Shown here: positions 1 through 8,508 of the stretch, in pieces
How positions within the stretch are numbered: the first letter of the stretch is position 1
Layout of the letters: the number at the start of each line of letters is the position of its first letter
Notes under the pieces: model-generated
The model's input: the letters and a program-made list of their open reading frames with translations, nothing else
What the model was told of the DNA's origin: nothing
The model's database searches: none
Source of the DNA: Nevskiales bacterium
Lineage (GTDB): Bacteria > Pseudomonadota > Gammaproteobacteria > Nevskiales > Nevskiaceae
Reading direction: 5' to 3'
Length of the DNA stretch: 49,249 nucleotides
NCBI GenBank assembly: GCA_028698335.1
Contig: JAQVDP010000003.1
Location: forward strand, 1-49,249
Translations under genes and position numbers: made by a program

Positions 1-111
1 TCTGGGCAGAAAATGCCCGGTAACGGCGAAATTCAGCACAGGTGCGCGCCCAAAATCGTCAGAACTATCAAAAATCAAATCAACGCGTCTACACGCGCCA
101 ATATTCCGCAG

Positions 112-1812
112 TTACGCAGCGGTCTCGACGTCGAATTTCTCGCCGAGCGCCTGCTCCGCGCGCGTGCGCAGTTCCCGGATTTTCAGCTGGCCGATCTTGT
201 AGGCCAGCGCCTGGCCGGGCCAGGCGATGTAGCGGTCGATCTCGTTGACGATGTCGAGTTCCGACTTGGCCGCATGCGCCTTGAAGTAGTCGATCGCCTG
301 CTGGCGTGACCAGTGCTTGTAGTGCATGCCGGTGTCGACCACCAGGCGCACCGCGCGCCACATCTCGTAGGTCAGGGCGCCGAACTTCGAATACGGATCC
401 TGATAGAGCCCCAGCTCATCGCCGAGTGACTCGGCGTACAGCCCCCAGCCCTCGACGAAGGCGGTCATGCCCCAGCCGTTCTTGCGGAACTCCGGCAGGG
501 CTCCGAGTTCCTGGGCGAGCGCGATCTGGAAATGATGCCCGGGCACGGACTCGTGCAGGCTCAGCGCTTCCATCTCGTACTTCGGGCGCGTTTCCGGCTT
601 GTACAGGTTGACGTAGAAGTAGCCGGCGCGGGTGCCGTCGGCGGCGCCCGGCAGGTAGTACGCGGTGGTCGTGTCCGGGGCGACGTTGTCCGGGATCGGG
701 CGTACGCCGTAGGGCAGGCGCGGAAGGGTCTTGAACAGGCGGGGCAGCTCCGGGTCGATGCGCTTGGCCAGTGCGCGATAGGCTTCAAGCAGCGCGTCGC
801 CGTCGGCGTAGTAGTACTTCGGATTGGTCCGCAGTTCCTCGAAGAACGCGTTGCGGTCGCCGTTGAACCCGACCTCGCGCATGATCGCGTCCATCTGCGC
901 GCCGATGCGCTCGACCTCGTCGAGACCGATCCGGTGGACCTGCTCCGGGCTGAGGTCGGTGGTGGTGAAGCGGCGCACGCGATAGGCGTAGAAGCGGTCA
1001 CCGTCCGGTTGCAGCCAGGCACCGACGTCGTCCGGGCAGGCCGGCAGGTAGGTGGTGCTGACGAATTTCAGGAACCCGCGATAGGCCGGGATGATCTGGT
1101 CCGCGATCAGGCTGCGGGCCTCCTTCGCGTACTGCTTGCGGTACCTGGCGTCGACGCTGTCGGGGAAGTCGAGGAAGGGCGCATAGAACGGGCTGGTCTG
1201 CGGGTCGTCGACGATCTGCTTCTCGATCTGCGCCGGAACCCGCTGCATCACCACCTGCGGCAGCAGGCGGCCCTCCTCGATGCCCGCGCGCATCAGCGCT
1301 TCGGTCTGCGCGATCAGGGTCGACAGCGCGCGCAGGCGCGCGAGCCAGTCGTCGTAGTCGTCGCGGTTCCCGAACCGCAGCACCTCGAGAATCTCGTCCG
1401 CGGTCTGAACGCCGCCGCGTTGGTTCAGCGGGATCAGGAACTGGCGGAACGCGTAACCCTCGACCGTCACCCGGTACTGACGCTCGAACAGGTCGTAGTT
1501 GAGCTGCTCCGCCGGCGGCAGCGCAGCGCGATCGATCCGCGCCAGCGCCGTCAGCACCGCCTGATCGGCTGCGTGCGAGGCCGCGATCGCGTCCAGCGAG
1601 CGGTCGGCCCAGCGGTCGTTGTAGCGGTCGTCGCCGAGATAGCTTGCGGTCTCGGGATCCTCCTTGAGAGCGCGCTCCCACTCGGATTCGAACAGTGCAT
1701 GCAGCGCGGTGACCGCGTCGGTCGCGGCACCGGCCGGTTGCAGCAGATGGCCGGCCAGCAGCACCAGCGTCAGGGCGACGCCGGTCACGGAGCGGGAGAG
1801 CGATGGCGACAT
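112..1812 (-). CDS. DUF885 family metallopeptidase-like protein, exported
   Basis: A 566-residue protein of the DUF885 family, whose members look like zinc peptidases of the thermolysin/M3-like fold; the substrate is unknown. The N-terminus (residues 1-30) is a hydrophobic signal sequence ending in an Ala-rich cleavage region, so it probably acts in the periplasm. The family signature HESVPGHHF lies at residues 420-428 and supplies the HExxxxHH metal ligands. A second conserved acidic motif, VEGWGLYAE, is at about 453-461. Length is normal for the family. The ATG start is 32 bp from the stop of rsmI on the same strand, so the two could be cotranscribed. The family call is firm; the enzymatic activity is inferred from the motif. 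Confidence 0.88.
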   Translation of the reverse strand: MSPSLSRSVTGVALTLVLLAGHLLQPAGAATDAVTALHALFESEWERALKEDPETASYLGDDRYNDRWADRSLDAIAASHAADQAVLTALARIDRAALPPAEQLNYDLFERQYRVTVEGYAFRQFLIPLNQRGGVQTADEILEVLRFGNRDDYDDWLARLRALSTLIAQTEALMRAGIEEGRLLPQVVMQRVPAQIEKQIVDDPQTSPFYAPFLDFPDSVDARYRKQYAKEARSLIADQIIPAYRGFLKFVSTTYLPACPDDVGAWLQPDGDRFYAYRVRRFTTTDLSPEQVHRIGLDEVERIGAQMDAIMREVGFNGDRNAFFEELRTNPKYYYADGDALLEAYRALAKRIDPELPRLFKTLPRLPYGVRPIPDNVAPDTTTAYYLPGAADGTRAGYFYVNLYKPETRPKYEMEALSLHESVPGHHFQIALAQELGALPEFRKNGWGMTAFVEGWGLYAESLGDELGLYQDPYSKFGALTYEMWRAVRLVVDTGMHYKHWSRQQAIDYFKAHAAKSELDIVNEIDRYIAWPGQALAYKIGQLKIRELRTRAEQALGEKFDVETAA

Positions 1813-1844
1813 GGGGATCTCGGTTCAGGTGCGGGGCGGCCGGC

Positions 1845-2720
1845 TCAGTCCGCTGCGTCAGCCTCATGCAGGCGCAGCGCCAGGGCGTACAGGGTCTTCT
1901 TGCGCAGGCCGGTCAACTCGGCTGCGACGCGCGCCGCGGACGAGGGCGATAGTTCGGTCAACAGCACGCGCAGCACCCGTTCGGCTTCGGCCTCGTCCTC
2001 GCCGTCGTGCTCCGGGCAGCCGCTCAGCAGCAGGACGAATTCTCCGCGCTGGCGGTATGCGTTCTCGGCCAGCCATGCCGGCAGGTCGCCGGCGGCCAGC
2101 ACCGCGCTTTCCTCGTGCAGCTTGGTCAGTTCGCGGGCGATGCAGATCTGGCGATCGGGCAACAGCTCCGCCAGATCGGCCGCGGTGTCGGCGATGCGGT
2201 GGCTGGACTCGTAGAAGATCAGGGTCCGCGGATCGGTCGCCAGCGCCTGCAAACGCTGGCGTCGCGGCCCGGACTTGGCTGGCAGGAAACCCTCGAAGGC
2301 GAAGCGGTCGCTCGGCAGTCCGCTGATCGACAGCGCGGCCACGGCTGCGCAGGGGCCGGGAACCGCGATCACCGGAATGCCGGCGCTGCGTGCGGCGCGC
2401 ACCAGAACGAAGCCCGGATCGGAGATCAGCGGCGTGCCGGCGTCGGAGATCAGCGCCAGCGACTGACCTTCCCGCAACTGTTCGATCAGGCGCTCGCTGA
2501 GCTGGCTTTCGTTGTGTTCATGCAGCGCGACCATCGGCCGGCGGATTCCGAAGTGGCTCAGCAGCTGCAGGCTGGTCCGCGTGTCTTCGGCACAGATGCG
2601 ATCCACCGCCTCGAGCACCTGCTGCGCCCGCGGTGACAGGTCCGACCGATTGCCGATCGGTGTGGCCACGACGTAAAGCTGTCCCGCGGACACGGTGTTC
2701 GTGCGAATGTCGTCGGTCAT
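1845..2720 (-). CDS. rsmI: 16S rRNA (cytidine(1402)-2'-O)-methyltransferase RsmI
   Basis: Tetrapyrrole-methylase-fold enzyme that 2'-O-methylates C1402 of 16S rRNA with SAM. The glycine-rich N-terminal signature LYVVATPIGN is at residues 15-24, followed by ICAEDTR and the ISDAGTPLISDPG loop that forms the SAM site. The C-terminus carries the usual short helical extension with an LRKKTLYALAL motif. I chose the ATG at 2720 (291 aa), which puts the methylase signature near the N-terminus. The open frame continues upstream to 2807, but that would overlap the divergent lpoA start. The gene is divergent from lpoA with only 43 bp between starts, the standard gammaproteobacterial arrangement. Confidence 0.95.
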   Translation of the reverse strand: MTDDIRTNTVSAGQLYVVATPIGNRSDLSPRAQQVLEAVDRICAEDTRTSLQLLSHFGIRRPMVALHEHNESQLSERLIEQLREGQSLALISDAGTPLISDPGFVLVRAARSAGIPVIAVPGPCAAVAALSISGLPSDRFAFEGFLPAKSGPRRQRLQALATDPRTLIFYESSHRIADTAADLAELLPDRQICIARELTKLHEESAVLAAGDLPAWLAENAYRQRGEFVLLLSGCPEHDGEDEAEAERVLRVLLTELSPSSAARVAAELTGLRKKTLYALALRLHEADAAD

Positions 2721-2763
2721 CGGTACGGCGTCGGGCGGTGCGGGCGTGTCATACTTTCGCATT

Positions 2764-4008
2764 ATGAGGAACCGTCTGCTTCGCTCCAAACCCGCCTTCG
2801 CGGGCATTCTGCTGCTGGCCGCCGTCGCGGGCGGCGTGACCGGTTGCGCGACGCCCCAGCGTTCGCATCCGCAGCGCGAGGTGCCGGCGACGCCGGCGCC
2901 GGCCGAGGCCGAACCGGCACGGCCGGACTATGTCGACCAGTGGGCACCCGGCGCGCTGCAGCCGCCGCGCATCGCGCTGCTGCTGCCGATGTCGGGGCCG
3001 TATGCGCGGACCGCCGAGGCGGTCCGTGACGGCTTCATGGCCGAGCACTTCGAGGTCGGCGATGCCGCCGAGATCCAGGTCTACGACGTCGGGGACAGTC
3101 CCGAATGGGTGCTGGCCGCGTATCAGCAGGCCCTCACCGACGGCGCCACGGCGATCGTCGGCCCCTTGAAAAAGGAGAGCGTCGAGCAGCTCGCCGGCAT
3201 GCTGCCGCCGGTCCCGGTGATCGGTCTCAACTATCTGGACGCGGGTGCGTTCCTGCCGTCGGGTTTCTACCAGTTCGGGCTGGCGCCGGAGGACGAGGCA
3301 CGGGCCGTTGCCGACGATGCCGGCAGCAAGCGCCTGCTCAATGCCGCGGCGCTGGTCCCCGAGGGCGAGTGGGGTTCCCGTGTGCTGGCGGCGCTGGACG
3401 AGCGCCTGCGCGCGTGGGGCGGCCGCGTGGTCTCGGCGGGGCGCTACCAGCAGGGCGTCAGCGACCAGAAGGATGCGATCGCCGAGGTCATGGGCGTCAG
3501 TGGCAGCCGTGAGCGCCACAATGCGCTGACGCGCGCACTCGGCGTGCGCACGCAGTTCGAGGCGAGCCGGCGCGGTGATATCGATTTCGTATTCATGGCG
3601 GCCCGGCCGCGCGACGCGCGCGTGCTGATGCCGCAGTTCCGTTTCTACCGTGCCAACGGATTGCCGCACTACGCGACCTCGCTGGTGTTCTCCGGCAGGG
3701 TCGATCGCGAACTCAGTGGGCTGCGGTTCTGCGACATGCCGTTCATGGTCGAGTCGGAGGGCGCCTGGGCGACCGCCCGCAATGCTGCGGCGCAGCTGTC
3801 CAGCGCTGGCGTGTTCCCGCGCCTGTACGCGCTCGGACAGGACGCCTACCGGGTGGCCGCGGCGCTGCAGCGCGGGGACTTCCGGGTCGGCGACACGCTC
3901 AGCGGTGCCAGCGGATGGCTGGAGTGGGGTGACTCGTCGGCCTTGCAGCGGCGCCTCGAATGCGTCGAGATCCGCGCGGACGGACTGCAGCCGCTGGCAC
4001 CGTCGTAG
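2764..4008 (+). CDS. lpoA: LppC/LpoA-type penicillin-binding protein activator lipoprotein (short form)
   Basis: Outer-membrane lipoprotein of the LppC family; E. coli LpoA activates the peptidoglycan synthase PBP1A from the outer membrane. The ATG at 2764 gives a lipoprotein signal: a hydrophobic stretch ending in the lipobox VTGC at about residues 25-28. The mature part begins with a Pro/Ala-rich linker, followed by a periplasmic-binding-protein-like domain starting at IALLLPMSGPYARTAEAV (from about residue 71). At 414 aa it is far shorter than E. coli LpoA (about 680 aa). The N-terminal TPR-like domain appears absent, leaving only the C-terminal domain. It is followed after 5 bp by yraN. 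The family is secure; PBP1A activation is by analogy. Confidence 0.9.
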   Translation: MRNRLLRSKPAFAGILLLAAVAGGVTGCATPQRSHPQREVPATPAPAEAEPARPDYVDQWAPGALQPPRIALLLPMSGPYARTAEAVRDGFMAEHFEVGDAAEIQVYDVGDSPEWVLAAYQQALTDGATAIVGPLKKESVEQLAGMLPPVPVIGLNYLDAGAFLPSGFYQFGLAPEDEARAVADDAGSKRLLNAAALVPEGEWGSRVLAALDERLRAWGGRVVSAGRYQQGVSDQKDAIAEVMGVSGSRERHNALTRALGVRTQFEASRRGDIDFVFMAARPRDARVLMPQFRFYRANGLPHYATSLVFSGRVDRELSGLRFCDMPFMVESEGAWATARNAAAQLSSAGVFPRLYALGQDAYRVAAALQRGDFRVGDTLSGASGWLEWGDSSALQRRLECVEIRADGLQPLAPS

Positions 4009-4013
4009 CTGCG

Positions 4014-4355
4014 ATGCAGGGCGATGCCGCCGAGCGCCGGGCCGAGCGTCTGCTCAGTCGAGCCGGGCTGCGGCTGATCACCCGCAATTTCCGCTGCCGG
4101 GGCGGGGAACTGGATCTGGTCATGCTCGACGGCGAGACCCTGGTCGTCGTCGAGGTGCGTGCGAGATCCCATCGTGGCTACGCCGGAGCCGCCGAGTCGG
4201 TCGATGCGCGCAAGCAGGCGCGGATCGTCACGGCAACCGGAATGTTCGTCGCAAGCCACCCGCAGCACGCGCAGCGACCGATCCGTTTCGACGTGGTTGC
4301 CTATGACGGCGATGCCCCGGCGCAATGGCTGCAGGCGGCGTTCGACGCCGGTTGA
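4014..4355 (+). CDS. yraN: YraN family (UPF0102) endonuclease-like protein
   Basis: A 113-residue UPF0102 protein with a predicted Holliday-junction-resolvase/restriction-endonuclease-like fold; its physiological role is unsettled. It shows the family core: AERRAERLLSRAGL near the N-terminus, then NFRCRGGELDLVMLD and LVVVEVRARS. The E-x-D ... V-V-E-V-x pattern resembles a PD-(D/E)xK nuclease site. The ATG at 4014, 5 bp after the lpoA stop, gives the normal family length, so translation is probably coupled to lpoA. The longer open frame from 3960 overlaps lpoA and is not needed. The lpoA-yraN-diaA order is conserved in Gammaproteobacteria. Confidence 0.92.
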   Translation: MQGDAAERRAERLLSRAGLRLITRNFRCRGGELDLVMLDGETLVVVEVRARSHRGYAGAAESVDARKQARIVTATGMFVASHPQHAQRPIRFDVVAYDGDAPAQWLQAAFDAG

Positions 4356-4432
4356 GACGGGCGGTGCCGGAGCACAATGATGGCCCGGCAGCGGCTCAGC
4401 GTTCACAATAAGGCCTGCCTTCACTCCAGCCG

Positions 4433-5035
4433 ATGCCGATGAACGCCGAGTCCCGCTTCCAGCACCATTTCGCAGCCAGCATCGCCGCCAAGCAGGCGAC
4501 GCTGGAGCGCCAGCTGCCGGCGCTGGTGGCGGCTGCCGATGCGCTGGTCGGAGGATTGCGGGATGGCGGCAAGATTCTGGTCTGCGGCAACGGCGGTTCG
4601 GCGGCCGATGCGCAACACTTCGCGGCGGAGCTGACGGGGCGATTCGAACGTGAGCGGCCGGGCCTGCCGGCGCTGGCGCTGACGGTCGACAGCTCGGCGC
4701 TGACCGCGATCGCCAACGACTACAGCTACGATCAGGTCTTCGCCAAGCAGGTCGAGGCGCTGGGGCGCAGCGGCGACATGCTGCTGGCGATCTCGACGTC
4801 CGGCAATTCCGGAAACGTGGTCAGCGCCGTCGAGGCCGCGCATGCCCGGGACATGCGGGTGATCGCGCTGACCGGCAAGGACGGCGGCCGGATCGGCGCG
4901 ATGCTGCGCGAGGGCGACGTCGAACTGCGCAGTGCGTCGGATGTCACAGCGCGGATTCAGGAAGTCCATATCCTGATGCTGCACTGCCTCTGCGACGCCA
5001 TCGACGAACAGCTCTATCCCGCCGAAGGCGCATGA
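4433..5035 (+). CDS. diaA: DiaA-type SIS domain protein (GmhA-like)
   Basis: A 200-residue SIS-domain protein. E. coli DiaA binds DnaA and times replication initiation; the close paralogue GmhA is sedoheptulose-7-phosphate isomerase. Visible signatures are [20 protein letters not shown] (about residues 47-66) and [14 protein letters not shown] (about 118-131), the sugar-phosphate-binding loops. I choose DiaA over GmhA because of its place downstream of lpoA-yraN, which is the diaA position in enteric bacteria and Pseudomonas. Sequence alone does not exclude isomerase activity. The 77 bp before it could hold a separate promoter. Its stop overlaps the start of the next gene (ATGA at 5032-5035). 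Confidence 0.85.
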   Translation: MPMNAESRFQHHFAASIAAKQATLERQLPALVAAADALVGGLRDGGKILVCGNGGSAADAQHFAAELTGRFERERPGLPALALTVDSSALTAIANDYSYDQVFAKQVEALGRSGDMLLAISTSGNSGNVVSAVEAAHARDMRVIALTGKDGGRIGAMLREGDVELRSASDVTARIQEVHILMLHCLCDAIDEQLYPAEGA

Positions 5036-6450
5036 GCACCTCCGGGCCGTCGATCCAGACCTGCGAACCCCTGCCGGGGGCTGCGGCGGCGCGCCTGCGC
5101 CAGGCGGTCGACCCCCGCTGCGTGTTCACCGATCCCGGCGACTGTCTGGCCTATGGCTACGACAATTCCAAACGCATGGCGCTGCCGCAGGCGGTGGTCC
5201 TCGCGCAGTCCCACGAGGACGTGGTTGCCGTCGTCGAGGTCTGCAACGAATTCGCGTTGCCGCTGGTCGTTCGCGGCCGCGGGACCAACACCACCGGCGC
5301 GACGGTTCCGATTCGGGGCGGGGTGGTGCTGTCGATGGAGCGGATGAACCGCATTCTCGATTGTTCTCCCGGCGACCGCCTGCTGCGCTGCGAAGGCGGG
5401 GCGCTCAATGGCGACGTGCAGGCCGAGGCCGGACGGCACGGACTGTTCTGGGCGCCGGACCCGACCAGCCTTGCCTATGCGACTGTCGGCGGCAATATCG
5501 GCTGCTGCGCCGGCGGGCCGCGTGCGGTCAAGTACGGCACCGTCCGCGAGAACGTGCTGGGCCTGCGCGCGGTCAGCGGTGCCGGTGCCACCCTCAAGAC
5601 CGGCTGCACGACGACCAAGGGCGTGGTCGGTTACGACCTGACACGCCTGCTGGTCGGCAGCGAGGGCACGCTGGCGATCGTGACCGAGGCGACTCTGCGG
5701 CTGCTGCCGAAGCCGGAGGTCGTGCGGACCGTCCGCGCCTGCTACGGCAGCGTCGGTGCGGCGGCGCAGGCGGTGGCCCGCATCATGGGGCAGCCCGAAA
5801 CCCCGGCGGCGCTGGAGTTCATGGATGGCGACGCCGTGCAGCTGGCCGAGGCCTATCGCCCGACGGGCGTCCCGGCCGGGACGGGCGCGTTGTTGCTGAT
5901 CGAGGTCGACGGCAGCGCGGCGTCGGTCGACGCGGCGCTGCGCGCCGTTGCGGCAGCGGCGGACGGTGACGGGCTGGTCGAGCTGCGCACCGCCGCCGAC
6001 GCCGACGAAATCGAAGCGCTGTGGGCGTGCCGCAAGGCGCTGTCCCCGTCGCTGCGCAAGATTGCCCCGAAGAAGGTCAACGAGGATGTCTGTGTGCCGG
6101 TGACCCGCATTCCCGAGCTGGTCGACGGACTGGCGGCGCTGTCGCGCAAGCACGGCGTGCGCATCGTCAACTTCGGGCATGCCGGCAACGGCAACATGCA
6201 TACCAACCTGCTCGCCGACCCGGACGATCCGGCGCAGATGCAGGCCGTGCACGCCTGTCTGCACGACGTGTTCCGGCTGGTGCTCGATCTGGAGGGCACA
6301 CTGTCCGGCGAGCACGGCGTCGGCATCGAGAAACGCGATTACGTCGGCTGGGAAATCGCGGCGGACACCCTCGAGCTGATGCGTCAGCTCAAGCGCAGCT
6401 TCGATCCGCTCGGAATCCTCAATCCCGGCAAGGCACTGCCCGGGATCTGA
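5032..6450 (+). CDS. FAD-binding oxidoreductase, GlcD / D-2-hydroxyacid dehydrogenase family
   Basis: A 472-residue flavoprotein with an N-terminal FAD_binding_4 (PCMH) domain and a C-terminal FAD-oxidase domain, as in glycolate oxidase GlcD, D-lactate dehydrogenase and D-2-hydroxyglutarate dehydrogenase. FAD-site motifs include [15 protein letters not shown] (about residues 79-93), the [13 protein letters not shown] loop (about 152-164) and [14 protein letters not shown]. The C-terminal domain has the metal-ligand signature [13 protein letters not shown] and the closing [13 protein letters not shown]. It oxidises a D-2-hydroxy acid; the exact substrate cannot be told from sequence. The start overlaps the diaA stop by 4 bp. 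In the syntenic Pseudomonas region the gene after diaA is the BON-domain lipoprotein yraP, so this looks like a replacement. Confidence 0.88.
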   Translation: MSTSGPSIQTCEPLPGAAAARLRQAVDPRCVFTDPGDCLAYGYDNSKRMALPQAVVLAQSHEDVVAVVEVCNEFALPLVVRGRGTNTTGATVPIRGGVVLSMERMNRILDCSPGDRLLRCEGGALNGDVQAEAGRHGLFWAPDPTSLAYATVGGNIGCCAGGPRAVKYGTVRENVLGLRAVSGAGATLKTGCTTTKGVVGYDLTRLLVGSEGTLAIVTEATLRLLPKPEVVRTVRACYGSVGAAAQAVARIMGQPETPAALEFMDGDAVQLAEAYRPTGVPAGTGALLLIEVDGSAASVDAALRAVAAAADGDGLVELRTAADADEIEALWACRKALSPSLRKIAPKKVNEDVCVPVTRIPELVDGLAALSRKHGVRIVNFGHAGNGNMHTNLLADPDDPAQMQAVHACLHDVFRLVLDLEGTLSGEHGVGIEKRDYVGWEIAADTLELMRQLKRSFDPLGILNPGKALPGI

Positions 6451-6464
6451 GCCGTGGGTTCCGT

Positions 6465-6489
6465 GCCCCCGTCCTGGCGGGACGGGGGC
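6465..6489. terminator. Hairpin between convergent GlcD-like gene and sspB
   Basis: A perfect 10-bp GC-rich stem (6465-6474 with 6480-6489) and a 5-nt loop, in the 51-bp gap between two convergent genes. There is no clear T-run on either side. It may be a bidirectional, weakly intrinsic or Rho-assisted terminator. The position is more persuasive than the sequence. Confidence 0.5.
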
Positions 6490-6501
6490 GGCGTCCCCGG
6501 A

Positions 6502-6912
6502 TTACTTGACGACCCGGAGCTGGGGACGTCCGCGCGGCGGTTTCGGCGGTTCGGGATCCTGCTCGGGCTGAGGCGCTGCGGCAGCAGCATCCTCGGGCGC
6601 CTCGACCTGGCCGAACAGGACCCCCTCGCCGTTTTCACGGGCGAACACGGCCAGGACCGCCCCAGGCGGAAACTGGACATCGAACGGGCGGCCGCCGAAG
6701 CGTGCGGAGAACCAGATCGGATCGGTCTCCAGATTGAGGTTCTGGACCGCGGCCGGGCTGATGTTCAGGGTGATGCGCCCTTCGTGCACATGCTCACGCG
6801 GGACCACCACGCCGGGATAGTCGGCCGCGATCAGGACGTGCGGCGTGAAACTGTGGTCGCAGCACCACTCGTAGATGGCGCGAATCAGATAGGGTCGACG
6901 GGACGGCAGCAT
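6502..6912 (-). CDS. sspB: ClpXP protease specificity-enhancing factor SspB
   Basis: Adaptor that binds ssrA-tagged proteins and delivers them to ClpXP. The 136-residue frame from the ATG at 6912 begins SRRPYLIRAIYEWC, the start of the SspB substrate-binding domain. It continues with NLNLETDPIWFSARF and a core ending near residue 105. A Pro/Glu-rich linker follows and the protein ends in RPQLRVVK, almost identical to the ClpX-docking (XB) tail of E. coli SspB. An upstream extension of the open frame to 7251 lies over sspA and is not coding. It sits 28 bp after sspA, the standard sspAB operon. Confidence 0.95.
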   Translation of the reverse strand: MLPSRRPYLIRAIYEWCCDHSFTPHVLIAADYPGVVVPREHVHEGRITLNISPAAVQNLNLETDPIWFSARFGGRPFDVQFPPGAVLAVFARENGEGVLFGQVEAPEDAAAAAPQPEQDPEPPKPPRGRPQLRVVK

Positions 6913-6940
6913 GGTATCGGGTGCAGGTCTGGAAGATCGA

Positions 6941-7576
6941 TCAGGCAAGCACGGATTGTACGCTCTGACGCGCAAGCAGACGTTGCGCGTAACGTTGCAG
7001 CGTCGCCTGAGCAGGCAGGCCAACCTGCAGTGCCGGCAGCTGTGACAGCAGGGCCGCCCATGCGCAATCGGCGAGGTTGAAATCGAGCCCGAGACACCAG
7101 CCCCGCTGCGGAAAGAACTGCGCGCTGGCGATGAGGTATTCGCCGAGCGTCTTGCGCGCGGCCTTGGCGTCGGCGGACTTGGGTGCCGACGAGATCGTCT
7201 GCGCCAGCGGAAACATCTCGCTTTCCATCCGTCCCAGCAGCATGCGGACATGCGCGCGTGAGACCGGATCCGTGGGGAGCAGGCGTGGGTGAGGGTACCG
7301 CTCGTCGAGGTATTCGGCGACGATCATTGCCGGATACAGCACGGCGTCGCGATCGACCAGGGTCGGCAGCGCCATCGTCGGATTGAGCGTCATCAGGTCC
7401 GGGTGCGGACGTCCGGGGCGGACCACTTCGACGCGGGCACTGTCCACGTCCTTTTCCGCAAGCACGATCCGGGTCCACAGGCTTGGCAGTTCCCCCGGCG
7501 CGCAGAACAGTGTCACGCCCGAGCGCGAGCCCGGCCTGGCGTTGATGACGTACTTGCTCTTCGCGGGTATGGCCAC
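6941..7576 (-). CDS. sspA: Stringent starvation protein SspA
   Basis: RNA-polymerase-associated protein with a glutathione-S-transferase fold that affects stationary-phase and acid-stress transcription. GST-N features are the VTLFCAPGELPSLWTRIVLA start, NPTMALPTLVDRD, and AEYLDERYPHPRLLP. The GST-C half contains the conserved FNLADCAWAALL. I place the start at GTG 7576 (211 aa): it aligns with the E. coli N-terminus and has AGGAA (7585-7581) just upstream. An ATG at 7642 lies in frame but has no Shine-Dalgarno. The gene follows petABC, separated by a terminator, the order also seen in Pseudomonas. Confidence 0.93.
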   Translation of the reverse strand: MAIPAKSKYVINARPGSRSGVTLFCAPGELPSLWTRIVLAEKDVDSARVEVVRPGRPHPDLMTLNPTMALPTLVDRDAVLYPAMIVAEYLDERYPHPRLLPTDPVSRAHVRMLLGRMESEMFPLAQTISSAPKSADAKAARKTLGEYLIASAQFFPQRGWCLGLDFNLADCAWAALLSQLPALQVGLPAQATLQRYAQRLLARQSVQSVLA

Positions 7577-7580
7577 CGGA

Positions 7581-7585
7581 TTCCT
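7581..7585 (-). promoter_or_regulatory. Ribosome binding site deciding the GTG start of sspA
   Basis: AGGAA on the minus strand, about 4-5 nt before the GTG at 7576. It favours this codon over the upstream in-frame ATG at 7642, which has only a C-rich leader. Confidence 0.6.
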
Positions 7586-7673
7586 GCCTGAGCGCCCGCG
7601 TGCATGTCGGCTGACGCAGGCATCAGTCCATAAGAATGGCATGTATGCGGGGGAAATGCAGCCCGCACAACGC

Positions 7674-7708
7674 AAAACGCCGCTTCGGTCTGACGAACCG
7701 AAGCGGCG
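7674..7708 (-). terminator. Rho-independent terminator of petABC
   Basis: A perfect 12-bp stem (7678-7689 with 7697-7708) and a 7-nt loop. On the minus strand it is followed by a short T-run (7677-7674). It lies 42 bp after the petC stop and before sspA, so it should separate the bc1 operon from sspAB. The plus strand has no T-run after the stem. Confidence 0.8.
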
Positions 7709-7749
7709 CCGGATACTGCTGAAGCCGATTGAGGTCGGAGGGCCGAACC

Positions 7750-8508
7750 TCAGTGGACCTCCTTCCAGAACTCCCGCTTGAGCAGGTAGAACAACCCGGT
7801 CAGTACCAGCAGGTACAGCATCACCTTGATGCCGAGGGAGATACGGCCGTTGCGGCCGGGTTCGGCCGTGTAGACCATGAAATTCACGGTGTCCGCGACG
7901 AACTTCTCGTACTCCTTCTCGTCCAGGCTGCCCTTGCTGACCAGCGTGAAGCCCGGGCCGGCATGTGCGCCGCCGTGGGCTTCTGCCGCCGCGGCGCCTT
8001 CCTCTGCGTGCGCCGTTTCCATCACCTGCCAGCCCTGCAGCTCGCCGAGGACGTGCGGCATCGACGCGCCGGGCAGCATCAGGTTGTTGGTGCCCGCGGG
8101 GCGGCTCGGATCCAGATAGAAGGTCATCAGGTAGTTGTAGACCCACTCCGGCCCGCGCATGCGAGTTTCAACCGTCAGGTCCGGGGGCTGCTTGCCGAAC
8201 CACTGTTCCGCATCGGCCGGCATGGCCGAAAGGATGTGATCGCCCGGCTTCTTGCTGGTGAACATCAGGTTGGCCTGCATCAGATCCTCGGGAATGCCGA
8301 GGTCCTGGCCGACGCGTCCGTAGCGCATGTGACGCATCGAATGGCAGCCGGAGCAGTAGTTCATGAAGTTGCGCGCGCCGCGCTGCAGCGAGGCTTCGTT
8401 GCCCGTATCCGGCTCGAACTTGTACGGCATGGCCGTTTCCGACGAGGCGAACGCGGGCGCGGCTGCCATCAGCGCGCCTGCGAAGAGGATGTGCTTAATG
8501 CGCTTCAT
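7750..8508 (-). CDS. petC: Ubiquinol-cytochrome c reductase, cytochrome c1 subunit
   Basis: Cytochrome c1 of the bc1 complex (complex III); it carries electrons from the Rieske centre to soluble cytochrome c on the periplasmic face. The 252-residue precursor has a signal peptide (residues 1-22, ending AFAS). The haem-binding CSGCH is at about residues 52-56 and the haem Met is probably in the LPGASMPHVL segment. One C-terminal membrane anchor (IKVMLYLLVLTGLFYLL) precedes a basic cytoplasmic tail. An Ala/His/Gly-rich insertion near residues 168-185 is a variable loop. The start overlaps the petB stop by 14 bp, indicating coupled translation. Confidence 0.97.
   Translation of the reverse strand: MKRIKHILFAGALMAAAPAFASSETAMPYKFEPDTGNEASLQRGARNFMNYCSGCHSMRHMRYGRVGQDLGIPEDLMQANLMFTSKKPGDHILSAMPADAEQWFGKQPPDLTVETRMRGPEWVYNYLMTFYLDPSRPAGTNNLMLPGASMPHVLGELQGWQVMETAHAEEGAAAAEAHGGAHAGPGFTLVSKGSLDEKEYEKFVADTVNFMVYTAEPGRNGRISLGIKVMLYLLVLTGLFYLLKREFWKEVH

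Noticed and set aside
4-18. Small GGGCA/TGCCC hairpin at the left edge
   Set aside because: Five-base stem without a T-run; not enough for a terminator, and the upstream context is cut off.
7577-8146. A 5' extension of the sspA frame up to 8146
   Set aside because: It overlaps petC and its translation is Arg/Gly-rich; the GTG at 7576 has a ribosome site and matches the E. coli N-terminus.
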